From positions 33,628-97,627 of the forward strand of contig NZ_JBEPMX010000010.1 in assembly GCF_040545925.1 (NCBI RefSeq): a stretch of DNA of 64,000 bases, in the 5' to 3' direction. Of the stretch, positions 1 through 8,408 are shown one piece after another (within the stretch, counting starts at the first letter, position 1; the number at the start of each line of letters is the position of its first letter). The translations under genes were made by a program, and so were the position numbers. The stretch comes from Alkalibacillus flavidus (GTDB lineage: Bacteria; Bacillota; Bacilli; Bacillales; Alkalibacillaceae). The notes below the pieces were generated by a model. That model made no database searches and was not told the DNA's origin. It was given only the letters and a program-made list of their open reading frames with translations.

Positions 1-1
1 A

Positions 2-994
2 GGGTCTGCGGTTGCCGCATTATTCGCAAACGACGGAGCGGCACTGATTTTAACGCCAATTGTCCTGTCGATGGTGCGGGCGCTTAATTTCAAAGAAGCG
101 ATGATTTTGCCGTTTATTATGGCGAGTGGTTTTATTGCCGATACGACATCACTTCCGCTTATCATCAGTAACCTAGTAAACATCGTATCCGCAGACTTTT
201 TCGAGATCGGATTTCTCGAGTATATGTTACGAATGATCGTGCCAAACATATTTTCGATGGTCGCGAGTATCGTGGTTTTGTATTTGTTTTTCCGAAAATC
301 GATTCCAAAAGAATATGATTTGTCGATGGTGAAAGAGCCGAAAGAAGCGATTAAAGATCACCGCATGTTCCGAATATCTTGGGGCGTATTAGGTGTGTTA
401 TTAGTTGGTTATTTTGCGAGTGAATGGATTGATGTCTTGTATGTTTCATTCGTGGCGGGCATTATCGCGATTGTCTTCTTGATTTTAGCGAAGCGAAGTC
501 CTGCTGTGCTAACGACAGATGTTGTGAAAGGCGCTCCGTGGGATATTGTGTTCTTCTCAATTGGTATGTATGTCGTCGTCTATGGCTTGCGAAATGTTGG
601 ATTAACCGACGTATTAGCAAATGTTATTGAAGCGGCGGCGAGCCAAGGGTTAATGGCTGCGACGATGTCGATGGGCTTTATTGCGGCGATATTATCATCT
701 GTGATGAATAATATGCCGACCGTTATGATCGACGCGCTTGCGATTGAAGCGACGAATACATCAGGTGTTATTAAAGAAGCGCTCATTTATGCGAACGTGA
801 TCGGAAGTGATCTAGGTCCGAAAATTACCCCAATCGGATCATTGGCGACATTGTTATGGCTACACGTGTTGTCGAAAAAAGGCATTCAAATTTCGTGGGG
901 GTACTATTTTAAAGTCGGTTTAATCTTAACAATCCCAGTTTTAGCGTTTACGCTACTCGGATTATACGTGTCATTAGTATTAGTTAGTTTATAA
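2..994 (+). CDS. arsB: Arsenite efflux permease ArsB (5' end cut by window)
   Basis: This is the C-terminal 330 residues of an arsenite/antimonite exporter of the ArsB/NhaD ion-transporter superfamily. The frame is open from base 2 and carries the FANDGAALILTP signature typical of ArsB, followed by several hydrophobic membrane segments and a second conserved patch, MNNMPTVM. ArsB proteins are usually about 430 residues, so about 100 residues lie upstream of the window. ArsB extrudes As(III) across the cytoplasmic membrane. arsC follows after 12 bases, so the two are surely cotranscribed; an arsR repressor would be expected upstream but is not visible. Confidence 0.93.
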   Translation, partial: GSAVAALFANDGAALILTPIVLSMVRALNFKEAMILPFIMASGFIADTTSLPLIISNLVNIVSADFFEIGFLEYMLRMIVPNIFSMVASIVVLYLFFRKSIPKEYDLSMVKEPKEAIKDHRMFRISWGVLGVLLVGYFASEWIDVLYVSFVAGIIAIVFLILAKRSPAVLTTDVVKGAPWDIVFFSIGMYVVVYGLRNVGLTDVLANVIEAAASQGLMAATMSMGFIAAILSSVMNNMPTVMIDALAIEATNTSGVIKEALIYANVIGSDLGPKITPIGSLATLLWLHVLSKKGIQISWGYYFKVGLILTIPVLAFTLLGLYVSLVLVSL

Positions 995-1006
995 GGAGTG
1001 GTAAAC

Positions 1007-1420
1007 ATGAGTAAACCAATTATTTATTTCTTATGTACAGGGAATTCTTGTCGTAGTCAGATGGCTGAAGGGTTAGGTCGTCATATGTTGGGTGATGAGT
1101 ATGAAGTTCATAGTGCTGGGATTGAAGCACATGGTGTGAATCCTAAGGCTGTTGAAATGATGGACGAAGTAGGCATTGATATTCGCGGTCAAGAGTCAGC
1201 TGTCATTGACCGTGATTTACTGAATCGTGCGAGGTTAGTCATTACGCTTTGTGGCGACGCGAAAGAAAATTGCCCAGTCACACCACCAAATGTCGACACA
1301 GACCATTGGGGACTTGTTGACCCAGCGAAAGCGGAAGGAACAGAAGAAGAAGTGAACCAAGTGTTCCGCGATGTGCGCGATGATATTAAACGTCGTATTG
1401 AAGCATTAAAGGCACAATAA
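1007..1420 (+). CDS. arsC: Arsenate reductase ArsC, thioredoxin-coupled type
   Basis: 137-residue arsenate reductase of the low-molecular-weight tyrosine phosphatase fold, reducing As(V) to As(III) for export by ArsB. The P-loop CTGNSCRS places the nucleophile at Cys10 with Cys15 beside it, and the redox relay cysteines are Cys82 and Cys89, the numbering known for the Staphylococcus plasmid pI258 enzyme. All catalytic cysteines are present, so it should be active with thioredoxin. ATG at 1007 is chosen because AAGGAGTGG lies six bases upstream; an in-frame GTG at 998 lies inside that ribosome binding site. Confidence 0.95.
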   Translation: MSKPIIYFLCTGNSCRSQMAEGLGRHMLGDEYEVHSAGIEAHGVNPKAVEMMDEVGIDIRGQESAVIDRDLLNRARLVITLCGDAKENCPVTPPNVDTDHWGLVDPAKAEGTEEEVNQVFRDVRDDIKRRIEALKAQ

Positions 1421-1423
1421 ATG

Positions 1424-1469
1424 AAATCGCTAGCCAAATGGTGTTTTACCATCGGCTAGCGATTTTTTA
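1424..1469 (+). terminator. Intrinsic terminator after arsC
   Basis: 12-bp inverted repeat (AAATCGCTAGCC with GGCTAGCGATTT) followed by a T run. It closes the ars operon, and because the sequence is near-symmetric it may also stop hmp transcripts arriving from the right. Confidence 0.85.
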
Positions 1470-1479
1470 TGGCTGGCGA

Positions 1480-2700
1480 TTATGCTGTCGTTTGTAATGT
1501 TTCTTGTGGACCGAAAAATTCAAAGTTGATTCGATTGTCTGAGACGCCTAGTTGGTGTAAATGGTTCATGACCGTTTCCATAAATGGTTTCGGACCACAG
1601 AAGTAGAAGTCAGCGTCCTCGTACGGAAGATGTTGTGTCATCCAATCAAACGAAATGAACCCTTCATGATGATAATGCTGGTTTGCGCGATCGTCTGCCG
1701 TTGGATTTGATAAAATAGTGTGAACATTAACGTGTTGATGGTTTAAGACGAGGTTCGTCACTTCGTCTTTAAAAGCTTGAACATCACCATTTCTAACAGC
1801 GTGTACGAATGAAACAGGGCGATTCGGTTGTTCGTTGACGACTTGATGGAGCATGCTCATCATAGGTGTGACGCCAACGCCGCCCCCCATTAACACGAGT
1901 GGTTTCGTGCTGTAAGTATTAAGTGTGAATTCACCAGCTGGCGCACTAACCTCAACATGATCGCCAATGTTAGTGTCGTTGTGTAAATAATTAGATACAA
2001 CGCCATTAGGATCGTGCTCATCTTCACGTTTGACGCTAATTCGGAAATAGTCGGCGTGTGGTTTATCTGATAAGCTGTACTGACGAATATTCGTGTACGT
2101 TTCGCTCGGGATATCCAATTTGACGCTAATATATTGACCGGCGTTATATGTTGGTAACGATTGTCCATCGACGGGTTTTAAATAAAATGATGTAATGACA
2201 TCACTTTCGACGACTTTATCCGCAATATAAAACGGTTTGAAATCTTTCCAGCCACCAGGTTGTTGCTCCGTTTCGTCGTATAATTTGGCTTCGACATCGA
2301 TAAAGATATCAGCGATTACTTGGTAAGCATCTTCCCATGCTTGCATAATGTCATCTGTTGCGGCATCGCCTAAGACATCCTTGATGGCTATAAGTAAGTT
2401 TTCGCCGACGATCGGGTAGTGTTCAGGTTTGATGCCTAAACTACGATGCTTGTGTGCGATTTGTTCGACAACAGGCATAATTTCTTCTAGGTGGTCGATA
2501 TGCTCGGCTGATGCGATAATAGAATTAGCTAAGGCGCGTTGTTGCTTACCTTGCTTTTGATTTGCTTGGTTGAATATATTTAATAACTCTGGATGTTTTT
2601 CGAAAAGCATTTGGTAAAAGCGTGTTGTAATAGCTGTTCCGTGTTCGCGTAGTACTGGAGCTGTTGCTTTAATCGTTTCTTTCTGTTGTTCTGTTAACAT
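1480..2700 (-). CDS. hmp: Flavohemoglobin / nitric oxide dioxygenase
   Basis: 406-residue flavohemoprotein that converts NO and O2 to nitrate using NAD(P)H and FAD in the cytoplasm. The globin domain (about residues 1-137) has Tyr29 (B10), Gln53 (E7) and proximal His85 at the positions standard for Hmp. It is followed by a ferredoxin-reductase FAD domain (RQYSLS motif) and an NAD-binding domain (GGGVGVTPM). The start is ATG at 2700, preceded by GGAGGGG; an upstream extension of 24 codons has no ribosome binding site. Regulation is probably by oxygen or NO status: an FNR/CRP-type palindrome lies just upstream. In B. subtilis hmp answers to NO through ResD and NsrR. Confidence 0.95.
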   Translation of the reverse strand: MLTEQQKETIKATAPVLREHGTAITTRFYQMLFEKHPELLNIFNQANQKQGKQQRALANSIIASAEHIDHLEEIMPVVEQIAHKHRSLGIKPEHYPIVGENLLIAIKDVLGDAATDDIMQAWEDAYQVIADIFIDVEAKLYDETEQQPGGWKDFKPFYIADKVVESDVITSFYLKPVDGQSLPTYNAGQYISVKLDIPSETYTNIRQYSLSDKPHADYFRISVKREDEHDPNGVVSNYLHNDTNIGDHVEVSAPAGEFTLNTYSTKPLVLMGGGVGVTPMMSMLHQVVNEQPNRPVSFVHAVRNGDVQAFKDEVTNLVLNHQHVNVHTILSNPTADDRANQHYHHEGFISFDWMTQHLPYEDADFYFCGPKPFMETVMNHLHQLGVSDNRINFEFFGPQETLQTTA

Positions 2701-2730
2701 TGGAACCCCTCCATGTGTTAAGTTATATCC

Positions 2731-2773
2731 ATTATCTAATTCATGACGTTTATAACATGTGATTTTAATCACA
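2731..2773 (-). promoter_or_regulatory. hmp promoter with FNR/CRP-type site
   Basis: TGTGA-N6-TCACA (2758-2773) matches the FNR/CRP half-site pair exactly. On the minus strand a GATAAT -10 candidate occupies 2731-2736. This puts the predicted start near 2724 and the centre of the palindrome at -41.5, the class II activator position. The geometry is read from the sequence; the identity of the regulator (Fnr or another CRP-family protein) is inference. Confidence 0.65.
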
Positions 2774-2870
2774 TAATCACAACTAATTTATGAAAATTTT
2801 ATTAACGTGTAAGATTTCCGATGCTAGACCGTCTAATAAGTAAATCAAATAGAAAGCGGGGAGGGCGACA

Positions 2871-3384
2871 ATGGATGAAGATTTGATTACCCGTTGGTTT
2901 GATACCTATGCTGATGATATTTATCGCTTCTTAGTATTTCGTTTAGGCACACCTGATGTGGAAGATCTCGTTCAAGATGTGTTCATTAAAGCAATCGATC
3001 ACCATCAATCATTTCGAGGTGATGCCAATCCGAAAACATGGTTGATTAGCATTGCACGGAACGTAGCGATTGATCATACGCGCAAAAACAAAGTAAGGGA
3101 TTGGCGTCGATTAATCTCTGATGAAGACTATCAACCGAAAACAGTCGATTCACCTGAACAATATGTTGAAAAAACAGAATTGCAAATAGCCGTAAGGGAC
3201 TTGATCAATCAGTTAAAACCGAACTACCGTGATGTCGTTTTTTTTACGAGGGATTGAAGAATTATCGGTGAGTGAGACAGCGGTTGCGCTCGGTTGGTCT
3301 GAAAACAAAGTGAGCACGACGTATCACCGCGCGATTAAAGCGCTTAAGCGCGAAGGAGGGGTCGGCCTTGAGTCAGAATTATGA
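2871..3384 (+). pseudogene. ECF sigma factor, frameshifted in a T8 run
   Basis: Sigma-70 family ECF factor. Reading from ATG 2871 (GGGGAGGG upstream) gives sigma region 2 (the DVEDLVQDVF patch and a following Trp/Arg-rich stretch) but stops after 128 residues at 3257. Removing one T from the eight-T run at 3238-3245 restores the frame into a clear region 4 (ELSVSETAVALGWSENKVST, then a helix ending in ALKRE), ending at 3384. The restored protein would be about 170 residues, normal for the family. It would overlap the anti-sigma gene start at 3368, the usual arrangement for sigma/anti-sigma pairs. The lesion may be a real mutation, a sequencing error, or compensated by slippage on the homopolymer. 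Confidence 0.8.
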
Positions 3385-4408
3385 TGAATTAGACACGATG
3401 CGCGAAGCTTCACGTGAATGGACGATGGATGAAGGGAGAAAAAAGGATATGAAACGATCCATCCAACAATATGCTAACAAGAAACAAAAGCGTCAAAAAC
3501 GTCAGCGTTGGGTTGTGGCAGGAACGAGTGTTGCAGCCGTTGCATTATTTGCTTTTGTGACGTTGGGTGTCATGAATCAAGATGATAATAGCCAGGAAAA
3601 TGCCGCTCCAGAAAGTAGTGTGGAAGAGGGTGTAGAAACACAGATTTCGCCTGAAGAAATCGTAGAAAGAGCAGAAATAGAAGGAGAAAACGGTCAATAT
3701 ACGATTACAGGACCAGTTAGTGAAGGGTATGAAGAGATCAGTCACACATTTGTTACAGAGGGGAGTACAAATCCAGATCTTGACTTTTCCGAGGAAACGA
3801 TGGATGACTCCTTTATTATTAATGTTTCAATATCAGAGCTTGAGTTGAATAGGTTGAGTGAGGTTGTTTGGTATGTGTCAAACGGTGATGAAACGGCTTC
3901 GACAGTCATCGATCAGTTTGAGACCTCACCTGATACAGTAGAGCAGCTGTCAGTTGAAATCGTGTCTGTTGAAGAAGAGACAATCATGGTTGAAGGCATG
4001 GAAGAACAGGCTGAGGTGACCACATTTGAATTGAATCCTTACGGGATCGTCTATCAAATGGACGAATGGTTAACGCCTCATCGTGTTGAAGATGGTGTCG
4101 TCACGCATCATAACAATGCGGAATCAGTTGATGTAGCGATTAACATCCGAGTGTTTAACGATATGACGGTCAATGAAGCGTTGAATCAATTGTCAGTTGA
4201 TGACGGTGATTTTGAAGCTGAAGAAGAATTGGCGAATTACGACACGTCCCTTGAAGGGATTCACTATTACAATGCTGGCGAAGGGTTTGTTGCAGGTACA
4301 CTTGGTGAAAACGTCGTTGTCATTGACTATCATTACCCAATGGAAGCTGGCGATGGGTTCTGGCCGCGTTTTGAACGATTATTAAAAACAATTGATGTAG
4401 CTTCATAA
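3368..4408 (+). CDS. Putative membrane anti-sigma factor
   Basis: 346-residue protein with about 47 basic cytoplasmic residues, one membrane helix (about 48-69) and a large acidic extracellular domain of no family I recognise. The start is TTG at 3368, eight bases after AAGGAGGGG and inside the end of the sigma gene, indicating translational coupling. Location directly after an ECF sigma factor and the single-span topology suggest it sequesters that sigma factor at the membrane until an envelope signal arrives; this role is inferred from context. If the sigma frameshift is real, this gene has lost its partner. Confidence 0.7.
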   Translation: MSQNYDELDTMREASREWTMDEGRKKDMKRSIQQYANKKQKRQKRQRWVVAGTSVAAVALFAFVTLGVMNQDDNSQENAAPESSVEEGVETQISPEEIVERAEIEGENGQYTITGPVSEGYEEISHTFVTEGSTNPDLDFSEETMDDSFIINVSISELELNRLSEVVWYVSNGDETASTVIDQFETSPDTVEQLSVEIVSVEEETIMVEGMEEQAEVTTFELNPYGIVYQMDEWLTPHRVEDGVVTHHNNAESVDVAINIRVFNDMTVNEALNQLSVDDGDFEAEEELANYDTSLEGIHYYNAGEGFVAGTLGENVVVIDYHYPMEAGDGFWPRFERLLKTIDVAS

Positions 4409-4417
4409 TCGCACAGT

Positions 4418-4458
4418 AAAAGCCTTATTGGTACAATAGACCAATAAGGCTTTTGTTT
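4418..4458 (+). terminator. Intrinsic terminator after anti-sigma gene
   Basis: 15-bp perfect inverted repeat (AAAAGCCTTATTGGT and its complement) with a short loop, running into a T-rich tract. Confidence 0.85.
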
Positions 4459-4474
4459 TGAAGGTGGTGTTAGG

Positions 4475-5008
4475 TTGTTTAATGCTTTATCAGCTTTGAA
4501 AAACGGCGATGCGTTGCAACAACGTGCGTATGAAGCGATTGACCAAGTTGGTGTTTTAGATCAGTTTGCTAGTTATCAGCCAATCGTTTGTGGGACAATC
4601 CCGCTAAACATCCATGTTGACGATTCGGATTTAGATATTATTTTTTATGTTGATGATTTTGATCGTTTTGCGGAAGAATTACAAAACACGTTTCAACAAT
4701 TTGAAGGTTTTCACTTAAAGCGGATAACGATTAAAGGTGAAGATGTTGTGAAGGCTAATTTTCATGCATATGGTTTTGAATTTGAGTTGTTTGGCATGAA
4801 TAAACCGACTGAAAGACAGCACGCTTATTTGCATATGGTGATTGAAGCGGCGCTGTTAGAACGGTTCTCATGGCTTAAAGACGCTGTGACACGCATGAAA
4901 CAGCAAGGGTATAAAACAGAAGCGGCTTTTTGTGAATGTTTAGGCATCCAATATCATGATCCTTTTGATGCGTTATTAGATTATGGGCGATATCATCATT
5001 TTATTTAG
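4475..5008 (+). CDS. DUF4269 family protein, nucleotidyltransferase-like
   Basis: 177-residue protein resembling the DUF4269 family. The segment CGTIPL followed by a DSDLDI patch resembles the G-x-D-x-D arrangement of nucleotidyltransferase folds, but substrate and activity are unknown. The start is TTG at 4475 with AAGGTGG eight bases upstream; no better start exists in frame. It is followed within 11 bases by a methyltransferase gene, so the two are probably cotranscribed. The terminator just upstream separates it from the sigma/anti-sigma pair. Confidence 0.65.
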   Translation: MFNALSALKNGDALQQRAYEAIDQVGVLDQFASYQPIVCGTIPLNIHVDDSDLDIIFYVDDFDRFAEELQNTFQQFEGFHLKRITIKGEDVVKANFHAYGFEFELFGMNKPTERQHAYLHMVIEAALLERFSWLKDAVTRMKQQGYKTEAAFCECLGIQYHDPFDALLDYGRYHHFI

Positions 5009-5018
5009 GGGGGATGTC

Positions 5019-5705
5019 ATGGACCAGACAACATGGCATGAACAAGCAAAGTATCAATGGAATGAACGGGCTAGCTTTTGGCATTCAAGGAGTCGATCGA
5101 TGTGGGAGGAAGGCAGTCGGCAAACGATTATTCCTTTCTTCAAACAATTTGTCCCGTCAGACAGTCAAGTGCTCGATTTAGGGTGTGGTGACGGATATGG
5201 GACGTATAAGCTATGGCAAAACGGTTATGACGTTACAGGTGTTGATTTGTCTGATGATATGATTAAATTGTGTGAAGAGCGTTTGACGGAGGATATGGCT
5301 ACGGTTCAGTTTCGAGAAGCGGATATGACGCAACTACCGTTTGAAATGAGCTCATTTGACAGTGTGATGGCGATCAATTCATTGGAATGGACGGCCCAAC
5401 CAGCCGAAACGTTTAGAGAAGTTGGCCGTGTTGTTCGATCAGGTGGTTATTTATTGTTTGGCATTTTAGGCCCGACTGCTGGACCACGGATGAATAGTTT
5501 CGAGCGATTGTACGGTAAGGATGTCATTATGAACACGATGATGCCTTGGGAATTTGAACAAATGGCTGAGCGTGAGGGCTATCACATTATCGGCTCAGAA
5601 GGTATTTATAAAGAAGCTGTTCAATCGTCTATCCTCGGACAGCTGCCTGATTCGTTAAAACAAAGCTTATCGTTTATGTGGTTAACGATGTTAAAAAAAG
5701 AATAA
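5019..5705 (+). CDS. Class I SAM-dependent methyltransferase
   Basis: 228 residues with the SAM-binding motif VLDLGCGDGY at about 51-60 and an acidic residue after the second strand (GVDLSDDM), typical of small-molecule methyltransferases of the Methyltransf_11 type. The substrate cannot be told from sequence. ATG 5019 is chosen because TAGGGGGG, which includes the stop of the preceding gene, lies just upstream; the open frame extends further but without a ribosome binding site. Probably translated with the DUF4269 gene. Confidence 0.8.
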   Translation: MDQTTWHEQAKYQWNERASFWHSRSRSMWEEGSRQTIIPFFKQFVPSDSQVLDLGCGDGYGTYKLWQNGYDVTGVDLSDDMIKLCEERLTEDMATVQFREADMTQLPFEMSSFDSVMAINSLEWTAQPAETFREVGRVVRSGGYLLFGILGPTAGPRMNSFERLYGKDVIMNTMMPWEFEQMAEREGYHIIGSEGIYKEAVQSSILGQLPDSLKQSLSFMWLTMLKKE

Positions 5706-5712
5706 GTAATAC

Positions 5713-5755
5713 AAAACGTGTTTTCTTCAACATAATTGAGGAAACACGTTTTTTA
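5713..5755 (+). terminator. Terminator between convergent genes
   Basis: Inverted repeat AAACGTGTTTTC... with ...GAAACACGTTT followed by T residues. It reaches the stop codon of the opposing tetR-type gene, so it probably works in both directions. Confidence 0.75.
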
Positions 5756-6346
5756 TAGATCACCAATATACTGCACAGAATGAATATGCGTTTTAGAGAG
5801 TTCGATCACTTCTTGGATAAAGGTTTCCTGTGGTTCGCGAAATCCTTCTTGAATCCAACTTTGAATTAAACCATAAAATCCAAGGGCGATATAATGTTTG
5901 AAGTAATCCATATTAACAGGGCGGTCACTTAACGTTTGAAATGCGAATTGATGTTTATAAATATCTAAAATCGTATTGGGAAAGCCTCTGTGTAAACCTG
6001 GTAATGTATCGTCATAATTAATGAGATCAAAATAAAATCCATTTTGATAAATATATGAAATAATCTCAAAATGCGACGGTTTTAGTTGTCGAGTATTAAT
6101 TGAACGACGCTGTTTATAAGGAATACGCACTGATTCTACTAATCCGGTTAATAATTCTTGTAATAATTCTTCAGCGACTTCGTATTTGTCATGGTAGTGA
6201 ACATAGAAGGTACTCCGATTGTACTTGGCTTGTTCGACGATGTCTTTAACCGTGACAGCGTGAAATCCCTTGTCTTTAATAAGTACTGTTAAAGCCATTT
6301 TTAAATGATCTTTCGTTCGACTTTGACGCATCGTTAATTCATTCAT
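5753..6346 (-). CDS. TetR family transcriptional regulator
   Basis: 197 residues. The N-terminal helix-turn-helix (about 8-55, with TVKDIVEQAKYNRSTFYVHY) is typical of TetR proteins; the C-terminal half looks like the DhaS/TetR_C_7 type that accompanies oxidoreductase operons. ATG 6346 is used because AAGGGGAA is six bases upstream. It is divergent from a short-chain dehydrogenase gene, which it may repress together with itself. A spaced inverted repeat (TAGACA...TGTCTA, 6365-6389) in front of its start is a possible operator. Confidence 0.85.
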   Translation of the reverse strand: MNELTMRQSRTKDHLKMALTVLIKDKGFHAVTVKDIVEQAKYNRSTFYVHYHDKYEVAEELLQELLTGLVESVRIPYKQRRSINTRQLKPSHFEIISYIYQNGFYFDLINYDDTLPGLHRGFPNTILDIYKHQFAFQTLSDRPVNMDYFKHYIALGFYGLIQSWIQEGFREPQETFIQEVIELSKTHIHSVQYIGDL

Positions 6347-6364
6347 GAACATTCCCCTTACGTT

Positions 6365-6389
6365 TAGACACAATAAAACTATCTGTCTA
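6365..6389. promoter_or_regulatory. Candidate TetR-type operator dyad
   Basis: TAGACA and TGTCTA separated by 13 bases, centred about 30 bases upstream of the tetR-type start. The arms are short, so this is only a candidate. Confidence 0.3.
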
Positions 6390-6512
6390 TTAAATCGACA
6401 TTCTAACAATTTTCATGGATTGAGTCATTTATTGAACCATCTTATAGTTAAATTATAAAGCAATCATCTCTTTTCGAACACTAATAAATATGTGAACGAT
6501 TTAATGGATGTT

Positions 6513-6526
6513 TGCAAGCGCTTACT
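6513..6526 (+). promoter_or_regulatory. Candidate CcpA (cre) site before SDR gene
   Basis: TGCAAGCGCTTACT matches the Bacillus cre consensus TGWAARCGYTWNCW at all but the third position. It lies about 35 bases before the SDR start, where bound CcpA would block transcription. Confidence 0.5.
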
Positions 6527-6560
6527 TATTATGTGATCGACATTAAAGGAGGTTTTAATG

Positions 6561-7345
6561 ATGAGTGAACGTTTTAATGAACGAGTCGTATTAATTACAG
6601 GTGCAGGGTCTGGTTTAGGACAAGCTGCAGCGCTTCAAGTAGCAGCAGAAGGCGCTAAGCTATCATTAGTCGATGTGAATCAAGAATCGTTAGATGAAAC
6701 AAAAGCGAAAGTGTAGACGTAGCTTCGTCAGCAGAGATTTTAACGGTAAAAGCAGATGTATCAAATGAAGATGAAGTCAAAAACTATGTTGATCAAACTG
6801 TGAAACAATTTGGACGTATTGATGGTTTCTTTAATAATGCAGGGATTGAAGGAAAACAAAATTTAACACAAGATTACGGCTCAGATGAGTTCGAAAAAGT
6901 CGTTATTATTAATTTAAACGGTGTATTCTTTGGCATGAAATATGTCCTGGATGTCATGAAAGAACAAGGGACAGGCTCCATCGTCAATACTGCATCAGTT
7001 GGTGGTATTCGTGGTGTTGGTAATCAATCAGGTTATGCTGCGAGTAAACACGGTGTCGTCGGCTTAACACGTAATTCAGCTGTTGAATATGGGAAGTATG
7101 GTGTGAGCGTTAAAGCGATTGCTCCAGGAGCGATTATGACACCAATGGTTGAAGGGTCTTTAAAACAAATTGACCCGGATAATTGGGAGAAAGTCGGCGA
7201 ACAATTCGTTGAACCAAATCCAATGAAACGTTTTGGTAAGCCGGAAGAAGTCGGTCATTTAGTGGCGTTCTTACTTTCAGATCAAGCGAATTTCATTAAC
7301 GCAGCTGTCGTGCCAATCGATGGCGGACAATCGTATCAATATTAA
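6561..7345 (+). pseudogene. Short-chain dehydrogenase/reductase, frameshifted
   Basis: Classical SDR oxidoreductase. ATG 6561 (AAAGGAGG eight bases upstream) opens with the Rossmann motif TGAGSGLG (residues 13-20) but stops at 6716. From about 6707 the next frame continues the protein without a gap: ADVS, NNAG, the catalytic Ser region (NTASVGG), YAASK (Tyr and Lys of the active site) and a typical C-terminus. A net loss of one base between about 6705 and 6713 explains the break; there is no homopolymer there. The complete protein would be about 260 residues, normal for an SDR. All catalytic residues survive downstream, so the gene is recently broken or the base is a sequencing error. Confidence 0.82.
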
Positions 7346-7355
7346 GTAAGACATA

Positions 7356-7390
7356 GAAAAACCGCGTCCCAATAAGGGGCGCGGTTTTTG
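7356..7390 (+). terminator. Bidirectional terminator
   Basis: AAAAACCGCG(TCCC) and (GGGG)CGCGGTTTTT form a 14-base stem with A and T runs on both sides, serving the SDR gene and the opposing lipoprotein gene. Confidence 0.85.
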
Positions 7391-7398
7391 TGTGAGAT

Positions 7399-8235
7399 TT
7401 AGATTTGTACGTTAACCTCTGCATCAGCACGTAGGTTATCGATCAATTCTTGTTGTTGTTCACGTTGTTTTTGTTGTTTAACTTGTGATTCAAGATCGCT
7501 ACGCATGTTTTCTAAATCATCAGCTTCTTGTTCCATTTCTTCCATACGAGAGACATAATCGTCGTATGCTTGCTGGATTTCTTCATCAGAAACGCTAGGT
7601 TCTTCTAAGTTTTCGTCCATGTAATTATTAACAAGAAGAGACTGACGAATTTGACGATTCACTTCTTCTTGTGACATGTCAAGTTGTTCAAGTACGGCAT
7701 CTTTTGATTCAAGTTCTTGTTGTTCTTGAATGTTAGAAAGTTGCGTATCAACTTCTTCTTGAACTTCCTCATCACTTGGTTCTAAGCCATCTTCTTTTGC
7801 AGCTAATTCAATAACTTTCGTATTCACGACTTGGTTAATCGCTGATTCGCGGATAGCACCAGCGTTATTAGATGGATCCATGCCCATCATTTGATATTGT
7901 TGGCTAACTGCTTGTTCAGCTTGTAGTAATTGAGCGCCTAGAATATCTTCACCATTTACAGTTGCAACGACATCGTCTTCTGCAACTTCAGAAACGCTTT
8001 CTCCTGATTGGTCAGATCCTTCATTATTACTGTCTTCATTATTACTGTCTTCATTGTTATTGTTTTCGTTGTCACTACTGCTGTCTTCATTGTTGCCGTC
8101 TTCACTGTTGCCTTCTTCTGCTGTCTCTTCGTTACCTTCGTTTCCGGCATTTTCTTCTTCAGAATTATCGCCGCCACATGCTACCATTACGGTGGCAAGA
8201 ATCGCTAGTACGAAAAGTAATAGCGTTTTTTTCAT
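7399..8235 (-). CDS. SurA_N-domain lipoprotein (PrsA-like, no PPIase domain)
   Basis: 278 residues. A lipoprotein signal peptide ends in VMVAC with lipidated Cys20. Residues about 23-77 are a low-complexity acidic Asn/Asp/Glu/Ser linker. The rest begins with VATVNGEDI, the start of a SurA/PrsA N-terminal chaperone domain, and is rich in helical Gln/Glu sequence. The parvulin (PpiC) domain of PrsA is absent, so it is probably a folding chaperone on the outer face of the membrane and not an isomerase. ATG 8235 is chosen from the signal peptide and the AAAGGAAG upstream. The codons of the linker make spurious open frames on the other strand. Confidence 0.8.
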   Translation of the reverse strand: MKKTLLLFVLAILATVMVACGGDNSEEENAGNEGNEETAEEGNSEDGNNEDSSSDNENNNNEDSNNEDSNNEGSDQSGESVSEVAEDDVVATVNGEDILGAQLLQAEQAVSQQYQMMGMDPSNNAGAIRESAINQVVNTKVIELAAKEDGLEPSDEEVQEEVDTQLSNIQEQQELESKDAVLEQLDMSQEEVNRQIRQSLLVNNYMDENLEEPSVSDEEIQQAYDDYVSRMEEMEQEADDLENMRSDLESQVKQQKQREQQQELIDNLRADAEVNVQI

Positions 8236-8274
8236 GAGAACACTTCCTTTGCTGTAATTAATGTTTCGATTTGA

Positions 8275-8303
8275 ATTGTAGCAGAGGGGATTTATTAGTA
8301 CAA
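8275..8303 (-). promoter_or_regulatory. Sigma-A type promoter of SurA_N lipoprotein gene
   Basis: On the minus strand TTGTAC (8298-8303), 17 bases, TACAAT (8275-8280). The predicted start is near 8268, giving a 33-base leader. Confidence 0.5.
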
Positions 8304-8408
8304 GCCAAAACACCGAATGAAAATGAAATGTAATATGATTGTTATAGAGTGTTATATAGCTATAATTTCGTGTGAATTAATTTATTTTGCTTTTTTTATA
8401 GTTTAGGG

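Noticed and set aside
7956..8257. Several overlapping open frames on both strands with Leu/Ser/Cys or Lys/Thr repeats
   Set aside because: They are frame shadows of the acidic low-complexity linker of the lipoprotein gene.
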